DNA of 64,000 nt from JBGCDD01 sp045105075 (GTDB lineage: Bacteria; Pseudomonadota; Alphaproteobacteria; Rhodobacterales; Rhodobacteraceae), in the NCBI GenBank assembly GCA_045105075.1, contig JBGCDD010000034.1:6202-70201 (forward strand), read 5' to 3'. The translations under genes and the position numbers were made by a program. Positions 23,945 through 32,870 of this stretch are shown here, one piece after another. A model generated the notes under the pieces. It did not search any database, was not told the origin of the DNA, and was given only the letters and a program-made list of their open reading frames with translations. Position 1 is the stretch's first letter. Every line of letters starts with the position of its first letter.

Positions 23945-24897
23945 TGGCCGGGCATGGCTATCAAGGCGGGCGGCTGAACCTGCCTTTTGTCGGCATTTGC
24001 ACCTTTGGGAAATACCCCTACGAGCAAGACTGGGACACGATCGATGCCGATGTGGCGGTGATGGGCGCGCCGTTTGATTGCGGAGCCCAGTGGCGTTCGG
24101 GCGCGCGCATGGGGCCGCGCGGCATCCGCGAGGCCTCGACCCTGTTTGCGTTCGGCCACGCTGGTGCCTATGATTTTGAAGACGACATCACCTATCTTGA
24201 TCCGGCCAAAGTGCGCGTGGTCGATATTGGCGACGCCGACATCATCCACACCGACACGATACAAAGCCACGCCAACATCGAATTTGGCGTGCGCAAAATG
24301 CTGGCTGCCGGCGCGCTGCCGGTGGTGATGGGCGGCGATCATTCGGTGAATATTCCGTGCATCAACGCCTTTGACGACCAAGACCCGATCCATGTGGTGC
24401 AGATCGACGCGCATCTGGATTTTGTCGATGAGCGCCACGGCGTGCGCTTTGGTCATGGCAACCCGATGCGGCGTGCTGCGGAAAAACCCTATGTCACCGG
24501 GCTGTCGCAGATCGGCATCCGCAATGTGTCATCCACCGCGCGCGAGGGGTATATCGACGCGCGCGCCATGGGCTCTGACATTCAATCGGTGCGCCATTTG
24601 CGCGCAATGGGCGTCGAGGCGATGCTGCGCCGCATTCCCGAGGGTGAACGATATTACCTGACCATCGACATCGACGCTTTTGACCCCTCGATTGCGCCGG
24701 GCACTGGCACGCCCAGCCACGGCGGTTTTTTGTATTACGAAGTGCTGGAACTGATCGACGGGCTGGCGCGACGCGGTGATATCGTTGGGCTGGATCTGGT
24801 CGAAGTCGCGCCGGATTACGACCAGACTGGCGGCACCTCGATCCTGGCAGCACAGGTGCTGATGAACACCATCGGGCGCATCATGCACCATCGTTGA
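23944..24897 (+). CDS. agmatinase-family ureohydrolase
   Basis: 317 aa. The binuclear Mn site is complete: GGDHS (His133), DAHLD (Asp155, His157, Asp159) and TIDIDAFDPS (Asp242, Asp244). It hydrolyses a guanidino compound to an amine plus urea. Agmatine, 4-guanidinobutyrate, guanidine and other substrates are all possible within this family. The neighbouring urtABCDE urea transporter makes urea production plausible here. ATG 23944 overlaps the DUF2165 stop. Confidence 0.9.
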   Translation: MAGHGYQGGRLNLPFVGICTFGKYPYEQDWDTIDADVAVMGAPFDCGAQWRSGARMGPRGIREASTLFAFGHAGAYDFEDDITYLDPAKVRVVDIGDADIIHTDTIQSHANIEFGVRKMLAAGALPVVMGGDHSVNIPCINAFDDQDPIHVVQIDAHLDFVDERHGVRFGHGNPMRRAAEKPYVTGLSQIGIRNVSSTAREGYIDARAMGSDIQSVRHLRAMGVEAMLRRIPEGERYYLTIDIDAFDPSIAPGTGTPSHGGFLYYEVLELIDGLARRGDIVGLDLVEVAPDYDQTGGTSILAAQVLMNTIGRIMHHR

Positions 24898-24972
24898 CGC
24901 ACATGGCCTGTGTGCGTCTGCGCGTGGTGTTACGCCCTGCCCTTCGCTAAAAAACAACAACAGGAGGGCGCT

Positions 24973-25305
24973 ATGCTGTCACACATCAAAGGGTATCACG
25001 CCCATGTTTATTACGATGCCGGATCGCGCGACACCGCGTTGGCCCTGTGCGAAAAATCGCGCGATCTGTTTGATGTGACGATGGGGCGGATGCACGACGC
25101 GCCGGTCGGGCCGCATCCGATGGGCAGTTGTCAGCTTGGCTTTGCGCCTGACCTGTTCAATCAGGTGATCCCGTGGCTTGCGCTCAACCGGCAGGGTTTG
25201 ACGATTTTCACGCATCCTGAGACTGGCAAGCATCTGGAAGATCATCGGGATCATGCGATCTGGATGGGTCAGTTGTTGCCGCTCAACCTGGCCATTTTTG
25301 ACTAG
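24973..25305 (+). CDS. DOPA 4,5-dioxygenase-family protein
   Basis: 110 aa. It starts MLSHIKGYHAHVYYD and has PVGPHPMGSCQLGF and THPETGKHLEDHRDHAIWMG, the His-rich pattern of DOPA 4,5-dioxygenase-like proteins (PF08883). Fungal and plant relatives cleave catechols; bacterial members are mostly uncharacterised. AGGAGG precedes the ATG. The 3' end overlaps the convergent urtE by 4 bp. Confidence 0.88.
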   Translation: MLSHIKGYHAHVYYDAGSRDTALALCEKSRDLFDVTMGRMHDAPVGPHPMGSCQLGFAPDLFNQVIPWLALNRQGLTIFTHPETGKHLEDHRDHAIWMGQLLPLNLAIFD

Positions 25306-25997
25306 ACCGACACGTTGCTCAAAAGTTCCTCGCGGCTGACCTGATCACGCGGTTTGTTTAATATGACTTCGCCCCGGCGCAGCACCACAAAGCGATCGCC
25401 CAAGTCATGGGCGAAATCAAAGAACTGTTCGACCAGCACAATCGCCATATCGCCCTTTTCGCGCAGGTATTTGATCACTTCGCCGATCTGCTGAATGATG
25501 TTGGGCTGAATGCCCTCTGTTGGTTCATCCAACAACAACAGCTTGGGGCGGGTGATCAGCGCGCGCGCAATCGCCAGTTGCTGCTGTTGCCCGCCCGACA
25601 AATCCCCGCCACGCCGGTTTTGCATGGTTTTGAGCACCGGGAACAGATCATAGGTTTCATCGGGAATTTTATGCTCGCTGCTGGGAAGGCAGGAAAACCC
25701 GGTTTCCAGATTTTCTCGCACACTCATCAGGGGGAAAATGTCACGCCCCTGCGGCACATAGCCGATGCCCTTGCGCGCCAACACATGCGCGGCCTCGCGC
25801 CCCACCTGTGCGCCGTCAAACTGGACGCTGCCGCCAGACCGCGGATGCGCGCCCGAAATTGCGCGCAAAAGGCTGGTTTTTCCGACGCCATTGGTGCCCA
25901 TCACGCAAGTCACCTGGCCGGTTTGCGCCTGCATCGACACCCCGTTCAGGATTTGCGAATTGCCGTAGTGCAGCGTCAGATCTTTGGTTTCCAACAT
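25302..25997 (-). CDS. urtE: urea ABC transporter ATP-binding protein UrtE
   Basis: 231 aa LivF-type ATPase. Walker A GTNGVGKTSLL, signature LSGGQQQQLAIAR and Walker B LLLLDEPTEGIQPNIIQQI are complete; the last phrase is typical of UrtE. It powers urea import with UrtD. It lies 3 nt after urtD and is the last urt gene; urease genes are not in the window. Confidence 0.95.
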   Translation of the reverse strand: MLETKDLTLHYGNSQILNGVSMQAQTGQVTCVMGTNGVGKTSLLRAISGAHPRSGGSVQFDGAQVGREAAHVLARKGIGYVPQGRDIFPLMSVRENLETGFSCLPSSEHKIPDETYDLFPVLKTMQNRRGGDLSGGQQQQLAIARALITRPKLLLLDEPTEGIQPNIIQQIGEVIKYLREKGDMAIVLVEQFFDFAHDLGDRFVVLRRGEVILNKPRDQVSREELLSNVSV

Positions 25998-26000
25998 GCC

Positions 26001-26741
26001 TTAGCGCCCCAGATAAACGTCGATAACATCTTGATTTTGCGTCACATGATCAAGCGTGCCTTCGGCCAGCACCGCGCCTTCGTGCAACACTGTGACCTTG
26101 CAATCCAGCCGACGCACAAATTCCATATCATGTTCCACCACCACCACTGCGCGGGTCTTGGCGGCCTCAACCAGAATGGCGGTGGTTTTTTCGCGCTCTG
26201 CCGGGGTCATGCCCGCCGCAGGCTCATCAACCAACAGCAAACGCGGTTCCTGCGCCAGCAACATCCCGATTTCCAGCCATTGCTTTTGTCCGTGGCTGAG
26301 TTCGCCCGACTTGCGCAACAAAGCGTCCTCCAGCCCGATATCAGCGGCCAAGGCCCTGACCCGCTCAAGATCACGTTTGCGCGCGCGGTACATCAGCACA
26401 GCCAGTGGCCCACGGTCGTTGCGCAGCGCCATCAGCAGGTTTTCCTGTACCGATTGATCCTCAAACACCGTTGGTTTTTGGAACTTTCGCCCGATGCCTT
26501 CACGTGCGATCCGCGCTTCGGACAGACCCAGCAGATTAACGCTTTTGTCACCCCACAGCACCCGCCCCTCATCGGGTTTTGTTTTACCGGTGACGATATC
26601 CATAAATGTCGTCTTGCCAGCACCGTTCGGCCCGATCACTGCGCGCAACTCGGCCGGGCCGATGCCAAAGGACAAGTTGTTAATCGCACGAAAGCCATCA
26701 AAACTGACGGTGACGCCCGAAACTTCAAGCAAAGTGCTCAT
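26001..26741 (-). CDS. urtD: urea ABC transporter ATP-binding protein UrtD
   Basis: 246 aa LivG-type ATPase. It shows Walker A GPNGAGKTTFMDIVTGKT, the UrtD-like GRKFQKPTVFEDQSV, signature LSHGQKQWLEIGMLL and Walker B LLLVDEPAAGMT. FMDIVTGKTKPDEG distinguishes UrtD from generic LivG. Its start overlaps the urtC stop by 4 bp. Confidence 0.95.
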   Translation of the reverse strand: MSTLLEVSGVTVSFDGFRAINNLSFGIGPAELRAVIGPNGAGKTTFMDIVTGKTKPDEGRVLWGDKSVNLLGLSEARIAREGIGRKFQKPTVFEDQSVQENLLMALRNDRGPLAVLMYRARKRDLERVRALAADIGLEDALLRKSGELSHGQKQWLEIGMLLAQEPRLLLVDEPAAGMTPAEREKTTAILVEAAKTRAVVVVEHDMEFVRRLDCKVTVLHEGAVLAEGTLDHVTQNQDVIDVYLGR

Positions 26742-27967
26742 TCTCTGGCTTCCTTTTCACGCAACGCGCCTGCGTCAGGGCCAAGGTCGGCGCCATGGCG
26801 ATTGGGCCCGCGCCGGTTGGTCCACAGATCAACCAACCCACCAATGCCCTGTGGCGCAAACAGAGTGACCAGCACAAAAGACAAACCCAGCAGGATCAAC
26901 CACCAGTCGACCCACTTGATCACATAAAACCCAAGGTTGATATCGGGCGCTTGCCCGCCGGTGAACCAGGTCGACACGAAACTGACCACAGCCGCGCCGA
27001 TCACCGCGCCATAAAGCCGCCCGCGCCCGCCAATGGCCACCCAAACCGCCAGATAGATTGATGCGATGGGCGCAATTTCCGCCGGATTGATGATGCCCGC
27101 CTGGGGGTAATACAGCGCGCCGGCAATGCCCGCGATGCAGGCCGTCAATGTGAACACGGCCAATTTGTAGCCTTCAACCGAATAACCCAGGAACCGCACC
27201 CGTGCCTCGTTATCGCGAATGCCGCGAATGACCGAGCCGAACTTGCCCGACACCACCCAAGCGCACAGCATATAGCCAAGCGCCAAAGCCAGAGCAGAAG
27301 CCCAGAAGAACCAAAGCGACACGACCGATTGCGGGGCGGTGACGCCCGGCAGGTTTTGCAGGCCCGACAACCCGTTATTGCCGCGCAGCCCGCTTTCGTT
27401 TTGAAACAGATAGAGCGACAGCGCCAAGGTCATCGCCTGGGTCAGGATCGACAGATAAACCCCCGTCACCCGGCTGCGAAACGCCAGCCACCCAAAGACC
27501 AGCGCCAACACCCCCGGCACCAAAACCACCAGCGCCAATTGGAGGACCAAACTGTCAGCGAAGGCCCAGATCACCGGGAATTCACTGCTGCCGACAACGC
27601 CGAAAATCTGATTGCCGATGCCTGCAGTGATCTCTTCGGGCGTTGGCGGCAAGGTCGCCTCGGACAATGCACCCTCAACGATCTGGCGGGTGCGTTCATA
27701 CATCAGCCACATGCCGATCATGTACCCGCCCAGCCCGAAAAACGCGAAATGGCCCAGCGACAGAATTCCGCAATAGCCCCAGACCAGATCCATCGCCACC
27801 GCGATCAGGCACAGACACAGGGTTTTTCCCAAGGTTTTGATGAAACTTGTCGAAATCACGCCGATGCCAAAGCCTTCGGACAGGATGGTGACGCCCAGCG
27901 TGAACAACGCCAAACAGGCCAGAAACACCAAGACCGACGGATTGCGCGCAATAAAGGACCGCTCCAT
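26738..27967 (-). CDS. urtC: urea ABC transporter permease UrtC
   Basis: 409 aa from ATG 27967 (MERSFIARNPSVLVF). LivM-type permease with about ten helices and the segments LLSLGHFAFFGLGGYMIGMW-like and IRDNEARVRFLGYSVEGYKL. A large insertion after helix 3 (RTRQIVEGALSEATLPPTPE) is typical for UrtC. A further in-frame ATG 45 nt upstream is less likely. It starts 4 nt after the urtB stop. Confidence 0.95.
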   Translation of the reverse strand: MERSFIARNPSVLVFLACLALFTLGVTILSEGFGIGVISTSFIKTLGKTLCLCLIAVAMDLVWGYCGILSLGHFAFFGLGGYMIGMWLMYERTRQIVEGALSEATLPPTPEEITAGIGNQIFGVVGSSEFPVIWAFADSLVLQLALVVLVPGVLALVFGWLAFRSRVTGVYLSILTQAMTLALSLYLFQNESGLRGNNGLSGLQNLPGVTAPQSVVSLWFFWASALALALGYMLCAWVVSGKFGSVIRGIRDNEARVRFLGYSVEGYKLAVFTLTACIAGIAGALYYPQAGIINPAEIAPIASIYLAVWVAIGGRGRLYGAVIGAAVVSFVSTWFTGGQAPDINLGFYVIKWVDWWLILLGLSFVLVTLFAPQGIGGLVDLWTNRRGPNRHGADLGPDAGALREKEARE

Positions 27968-27971
27968 AGCT

Positions 27972-29930
27972 CTAATCCCCCGCCGCCCGGCCCCGCAGCG
28001 CGATGATGCCACGCGGACGGAACTGGGTGAAAATAAGGATGAAAATGATCATAGAGGTTTGAGCTGCCAGTGTGTTGGACGGGTTCATCCACTCGATGCC
28101 CTTTTGCAAAAACCCGATCATCGCCGCGCCCAGCAAAGTGCCCCAGATGTTGCCAACGCCGCCCACCACGACGGTCATGAAACTTTGAACGATATAATCG
28201 CCACCCATTTCCGACGTCACCTTGGCAAACAATCCAATCGCCACGCCCGCAATGCCCGCGATGCCCGAGCCCAAACCAAAGGTCAGCATATTCACCCGCC
28301 CCGGATTGATCCCCATCGCAGCGGCCATTTTCGGATTCTGAGTGACTGCGCGCGTTTCCAACCCCAGCCTGGTGCGTTTCATGATGAACAGGAACAGCGC
28401 CAGAAAGATCAACGCAAGCACAAAAATCGCGATGCGAATATAACTGATCGACACCACGTCATTGATCACCCAAGCGCCATCAAGCCAGCCGGGCGCAGTC
28501 AGCGGACGAGCCTGTGTGCCAAAGATATTCTTGGCCAATTGCTGCAACATGATAGAGATGCCAAAGGTCGCCAGAAGCGTTTCAAGCGGACGATTGTAAA
28601 GCCAGCGGATCACCAACCGCTCCAACGCAACACCGGCGGCGAAGGTTACCATGAACGCCAAAGGGATCGCTAACAAAACCGAGGCCGTGTGATTGGGCAC
28701 GAAAAGCTGCACCACATAACCCGTGTAGGCGCCCATCATGATAAATTCGCCATGCGCCATGTTGATCACGCCCATCACACCAAACGTGATCGCCAGCCCA
28801 ATCGCGGCCAAAAAATAGATCGAGGCGAGCGACAGTGCATCCAAACCCAGGTCAATCGCCTGATTGGTCGCAACCCGGCGCTCAATGGCATCAAGGGCGG
28901 TCTGCGCCGCGGCTGTAACTGCAGCAGATTCCTCGCGGTACTGCGCGAAAAACGTATGTTCCAAAAGGGTTTGCGTGATCTGCGCGTCGGTTTGCAACGC
29001 GGGCACGGTGCCAGCGGTAGCCAGAGCAGCATAGGCTCGATCGCGCGCGTCTTGGGAATTGAGTTGCGCCAGAGGAATGCCGCCAACGCGGCCTGTTTCA
29101 ATATTGGCCTCAAGCGCTGCCTTTTGGTCGTCGCTGTTGATCAAAGCCGGCGCGAGCGAGCGATCCACCAACATTTGATAGGCCACGTCGCGGGACAATT
29201 CGGCGCTGCCGGGGCTGAGGATGCGCGCGATGTTGCGATCCTCGGACGCGGAGCCGGCAACAACATCCAGCCGCGTGGCCACAATCGGGTTCAAGGTCGC
29301 GCGCAAATCGACGCCCAAATCACTGGGCATCGACGAAATCGCGCCCACGCGGGCGGCCTCGTCAGCGCCGTATGCCATGGTCAAAAGCCGCTCGGTGCGG
29401 ATTTTTCGGGCGCGCAAACCTGCGTCCGTTTCGGTTTCGATCGAGGCACGCAACGGCGCCAAGAGACTGGGTTCAGGATCGCGCTGAATTGAATCGAGTG
29501 CAGCCATCCGACGCTCTGGATCACTGTCCGTCAGCTGAAACTGAACCAATGCTGTGCCGATCAGAGCGCGCACACCGCTGTTGGGTTTGATCTGCTTCAG
29601 GGCGCGTTTGCCGCTTTCGCCGATCTGATCACCGGTGTCAAAATCGATCAGGGCATAGTCGCCCGTGTCCAGTTTTTCGGCGCGAAAAAACAGGCCGTCT
29701 TCGCGGCGCTGCCACATGTTCTTGCTTTGCCAGGCTTGCAAAACCGCCTGCGCCTGGTCCAGGCCACTGTCTGCCAACGCCGATATCGCAGGCGCAATCG
29801 TGCGGCGCGAGCCTTTTTCGATGAGCGCACGATGGTCCTGCAAAAGCGCCTGAACCGTACCGTTTTGCGCACCAGCCGAAGGTGCCATCAGCACAAAGGC
29901 CAATAACAGCGCGGGCAAAATGAATTTCAT
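27972..29930 (-). CDS. urtB: urea ABC transporter permease UrtB with periplasmic N-domain
   Basis: 652 aa from ATG 29930, giving the signal peptide KFILPALLLAFVLMAPSAGA. About residues 25-345 are a helical extracytoplasmic domain characteristic of UrtB. The C-terminal 300 residues are a LivH permease (GLAITFGVMGVINMAHGEF, GLETRAVTQNPKMAAAMGIN). With UrtC it forms the membrane channel for urea. It follows urtA by 60 nt. Confidence 0.93.
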   Translation of the reverse strand: MKFILPALLLAFVLMAPSAGAQNGTVQALLQDHRALIEKGSRRTIAPAISALADSGLDQAQAVLQAWQSKNMWQRREDGLFFRAEKLDTGDYALIDFDTGDQIGESGKRALKQIKPNSGVRALIGTALVQFQLTDSDPERRMAALDSIQRDPEPSLLAPLRASIETETDAGLRARKIRTERLLTMAYGADEAARVGAISSMPSDLGVDLRATLNPIVATRLDVVAGSASEDRNIARILSPGSAELSRDVAYQMLVDRSLAPALINSDDQKAALEANIETGRVGGIPLAQLNSQDARDRAYAALATAGTVPALQTDAQITQTLLEHTFFAQYREESAAVTAAAQTALDAIERRVATNQAIDLGLDALSLASIYFLAAIGLAITFGVMGVINMAHGEFIMMGAYTGYVVQLFVPNHTASVLLAIPLAFMVTFAAGVALERLVIRWLYNRPLETLLATFGISIMLQQLAKNIFGTQARPLTAPGWLDGAWVINDVVSISYIRIAIFVLALIFLALFLFIMKRTRLGLETRAVTQNPKMAAAMGINPGRVNMLTFGLGSGIAGIAGVAIGLFAKVTSEMGGDYIVQSFMTVVVGGVGNIWGTLLGAAMIGFLQKGIEWMNPSNTLAAQTSMIIFILIFTQFRPRGIIALRGRAAGD

Positions 29931-29990
29931 GAAAGCCTGTCCAAATGGTGACGGGGGCATGGACCCCCGTCAGGTTTTTTTAACGCGCGA

Positions 29991-31265
29991 TCAGTAGTTT
30001 GACAGGGTCTGAACGCAGGTTTTTGTGGTCGTATTGTACATGCCACATCCCAGGTCTTTCCAGTCCGAGGTCAAAACCGCCGACTCGGGCAGGAAATCGG
30101 TCCAGGCATCGCCAGGCACTTCGTCGGTCTGGCTGATGATGTCAAACTGGCCATCCTCGGTGATTTCGCCAATCAAAACCGGCTTGGCGAGGTGGTGGTT
30201 TGGCAACATCACGGCGGTACCGCCCGTCAGGTTCGCGAATTCCTGGCCATACATCGCGCCACGCACGGCGTCGACCTCAGTGGACCCAGCAGCCGTAGCC
30301 GCGTTCACCCACATGTTAAAGCCGATGTAGTGGGCTTCCATTGGGTCGTTGGTCACACGCTCTTCGCCCATGCGGGTTTTCCATTCGGTGATCCATTCAG
30401 CATTCGCTTCGGTGTCGGCGGACTGGAAATAGTTCCAAGCTGCCAAGTGACCGACCAGGTTGGATGTGTCCAGACCAGACAGTTCTTCTTCGCCCACCGA
30501 AAACGCAACGACAGGAATATCGTCAGCGCTGACGCCGGCAGCTGCCAGTTCTTTGTAAAAGCCAATGTTTGCATCGCCGTTAATGGTGCTGATCACGCCG
30601 ACTTTTTTGCCATCCGCGCCCAGCGCCACAACGTCTGCGACGATCTTGGACCAGTCAGAATGACCAAACGGTGTATAGTTCACAAAAATATCGCCATCGG
30701 CGATGTCTTTGGATTTCAAGTAGCTTTCCAGAATGTTGTTGGTCGTGCGCGGGTACACATAGTCGGTGCCCAACAAAGCGAACTTTTCAACGCCCAGCTC
30801 TTCCAGAAAATAATCGGTGGCCGGGATCGCCTGCTGGTTGGGGGCCGCGCCGGTGTAGAAAACGTTCTTTGAGCTTTCCTCACCTTCGTACTGCACTGGA
30901 TAGAACAACAAACCGTTCAGTTCTTCGATGACAGGCAGCACGGATTTACGGCTGACGCTGGTCCAGTTGCCAAAAATCACATCAACGTCGTGCACTGTCA
31001 GCAATTCGCGCGCTTTTTCAGCAAACAGAGGCCAATCCGAAGCAGGATCAACGACCACGGCTTCCAATTGACAGCCCAGAACGCCGCCTTTGGCATTCTG
31101 CTGGTCCACAAGCATCAGCATTGTGTCCTTCAGCGTGGTTTCCGAGATCGCCATCGTTCCGGAAAGGGAGTGCAGGACGCCCACTTTGATCGGGCAATCT
31201 TGCGCCATGGCAGGCAGCGCTGTTCCCAAAAGCAAAGCGGTGGTCAGGGCGGTTTTCTTGAACAT
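29991..31265 (-). CDS. urtA: urea ABC transporter substrate-binding protein UrtA
   Basis: 424 aa from ATG 31265, with GGGAG 9 nt upstream. The signal peptide FKKTALTTALLLGTALPAMA is followed by QDCPIKVGVLHSLSGTMAIS, the UrtA start. Further signatures are NGLLFYPVQYEGEESSKNV and TDYVYPRTTNNILESYLKS. It binds urea in the periplasm and is the first gene of the operon; in this family expression is usually induced by nitrogen limitation. Confidence 0.96.
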   Translation of the reverse strand: MFKKTALTTALLLGTALPAMAQDCPIKVGVLHSLSGTMAISETTLKDTMLMLVDQQNAKGGVLGCQLEAVVVDPASDWPLFAEKARELLTVHDVDVIFGNWTSVSRKSVLPVIEELNGLLFYPVQYEGEESSKNVFYTGAAPNQQAIPATDYFLEELGVEKFALLGTDYVYPRTTNNILESYLKSKDIADGDIFVNYTPFGHSDWSKIVADVVALGADGKKVGVISTINGDANIGFYKELAAAGVSADDIPVVAFSVGEEELSGLDTSNLVGHLAAWNYFQSADTEANAEWITEWKTRMGEERVTNDPMEAHYIGFNMWVNAATAAGSTEVDAVRGAMYGQEFANLTGGTAVMLPNHHLAKPVLIGEITEDGQFDIISQTDEVPGDAWTDFLPESAVLTSDWKDLGCGMYNTTTKTCVQTLSNY

Positions 31266-31607
31266 AAGTTGTTTCTCCCAGCGAGGTGGGCGGTTGCGGC
31301 CCTTGCCCCACAGAGCACACAGCCTTACCGTTTCCTCGCAGCATAGTGTTGCACATCGTGTGGCGGCCGGTGCGAGCTGCAATTCTGCGGGTCGCCACAC
31401 ACCCGAATCCCATGGCTTGGACCGTCTGAAATCCCGGGTGATACAGTTTTTGGGGATCGCGTCAGAGCTCGCAATTCTCAGGGCGCACAAAACACCGGCA
31501 TATGTGAAATTGCGTACATTTTGAGCGAAAATGAAGGTCAATGCCCCATGATTAATCGCTATTTGTCATTTCAATGGAAATAAAGTGATAGACAGACCGC
31601 CGATGCG
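31266..31607 (-). promoter_or_regulatory. urtA upstream region with an inverted repeat
   Basis: 342 nt without a credible gene. An 8-bp inverted repeat GTGTGGCG (31358-31365) and CGCCACAC (31393-31400) lies about 100 nt before the urtA ATG and could be an operator or a leader stem. No clear sigma-54 or NtrC site was found. The distal part is AT-richer and also lies beyond the 3' end of the GTPase island, though no terminator hairpin was seen. Confidence 0.35.
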
Positions 31608-32438
31608 TCATCCGGATCGCAGAATATGGCGGTTCCAAAGGGTAATCACCCGTTGCATTTGCCCAATGTCGATATGCGCCAAAACCAATTTGCTTTGAAA
31701 GGTCAAACACAGGCCCAAAAGCCTCGGCTCAGGGCCAGCGGCGATCAGCAAAGTTGTTTCACCAGTGCTCACATCGCTTTCGCGGGCCAAATGCGTCAAA
31801 TATTGAATTTGCGCAGGCGCACCGCTGCTGTTTTGGACCGCGGCTTGATCAAACACCACCAACGCGCTGACGCAGGCGTGAAACTTGTCCATAAAGCCCG
31901 CAAAATCGCCCAGCATCGTCGGACGGGTCTGGACCGTTTGCGCCGCGGCTTTTTCCAGAAGCGTTGCGCAAGTCACACCGACATTGCCCATCGCAGCGGC
32001 ATCTGGCGCAATTTGTGTGCTGACAAAAAGCGTTTGGGTGCCTTTTGCAAACAAGCGCAAACAGTGGCCCAAAACGGCCAACAGCGGATCTTCGACATCG
32101 AAAATCGCATGACCGGTCAACGCTTCGGCCTGAGCAGGCGGCGCGCCAAGCGACAGGCGCACAACGGATCGCACCCGACGCGAAGCAACTTCAATCACAA
32201 AGCGTTCGTCCCGGTCATTGCGAAAAGACACGATGCGCGCCAGCACCGTTTCATCGATTTCATCGCAAAGGGCCGCAAGTGCATCACGCGAATCAAGGCG
32301 GCGCGCGCCGTCAACCAGGTCAGGCACAGGGCGAACCAGCGTCGCCAATCGGCGATCTAGACGCGCGTCATCCGTAGCACGCCGATCCGCAGTGAGGGGC
32401 GGGTCAGGTCTGGGCACAGATGGTATCCAGACAGTCAC
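31608..32438 (-). CDS. unknown protein, last gene of the kinase-GTPase island
   Basis: 276 aa starting at GTG 32438; the first 34 codons overlap the upstream gene, so the start could be later. No family recognised. It is mixed alpha/beta, has no signal or membrane segment, and contains FVIEVASRRVRSVVRLSLGAPP and LLAVLGHCLRLFAKGTQTLFVS. Overlap with the preceding gene implies co-translation and a shared function. Confidence 0.72.
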   Translation of the reverse strand: MTVWIPSVPRPDPPLTADRRATDDARLDRRLATLVRPVPDLVDGARRLDSRDALAALCDEIDETVLARIVSFRNDRDERFVIEVASRRVRSVVRLSLGAPPAQAEALTGHAIFDVEDPLLAVLGHCLRLFAKGTQTLFVSTQIAPDAAAMGNVGVTCATLLEKAAAQTVQTRPTMLGDFAGFMDKFHACVSALVVFDQAAVQNSSGAPAQIQYLTHLARESDVSTGETTLLIAAGPEPRLLGLCLTFQSKLVLAHIDIGQMQRVITLWNRHILRSG

Positions 32439-32790
32439 GAGCAGCAGTCATAAACGGATCAAAATCAGCGTCCGTGGCCACCAAACAGCACAACGCATCG
32501 CCGCGTTCCGCATTTGAGCGCAAAAACACCCCGACCTGTGCCCCTTCAACCGCAATTGCATGATCCAGTGTTTGGGACGAATCCTGCCCCAGAACGCGCA
32601 GCATTTTTCGCGCCACGCCGCCGTCAAGCATTTCAATGCCAACCGCGCACAGCGAGTCGAGATCTTCTTGCGGCACATTGGCGGCAGCGCTGGCCCCCAG
32701 CACGGTCGACGTAGACAAGTCTGCGAAAGCCACGACGGAACAAGTCGCAAACTCCTCCCGCAGCAAGTCGAGCCGTTCAACAAGGGTCAT
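32404..32790 (-). CDS. small protein, possibly roadblock/LC7-like
   Basis: 128 aa. The layout (helix, strand SVVAFADLSTSTVLGAS, helix, strand HAIAVEGAQVGVFLRS, strand DALCCLVATDADFDPF, helix) resembles roadblock/LC7 proteins, which modulate P-loop GTPases. This is a fold guess from secondary-structure pattern, not a clear motif match. It is encoded 80 nt after the small dynamin-like GTPase and overlaps the next gene by 35 bp. Confidence 0.75.
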   Translation of the reverse strand: MTLVERLDLLREEFATCSVVAFADLSTSTVLGASAAANVPQEDLDSLCAVGIEMLDGGVARKMLRVLGQDSSQTLDHAIAVEGAQVGVFLRSNAERGDALCCLVATDADFDPFMTAARDCLDTICAQT

Positions 32791-32870
32791 ATCAGATTCT
32801 CTGCCGTGCTTTAGCGGACCAAAACACCCGGTCCACCCCGCAGATCTAACGGCGAAAAATGTGTTTTGCG

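Noticed and set aside
25407..26927. 506-codon plus-strand frame over urtE-urtD
   Set aside because: Antisense shadow; composition and lack of motifs do not fit a protein.
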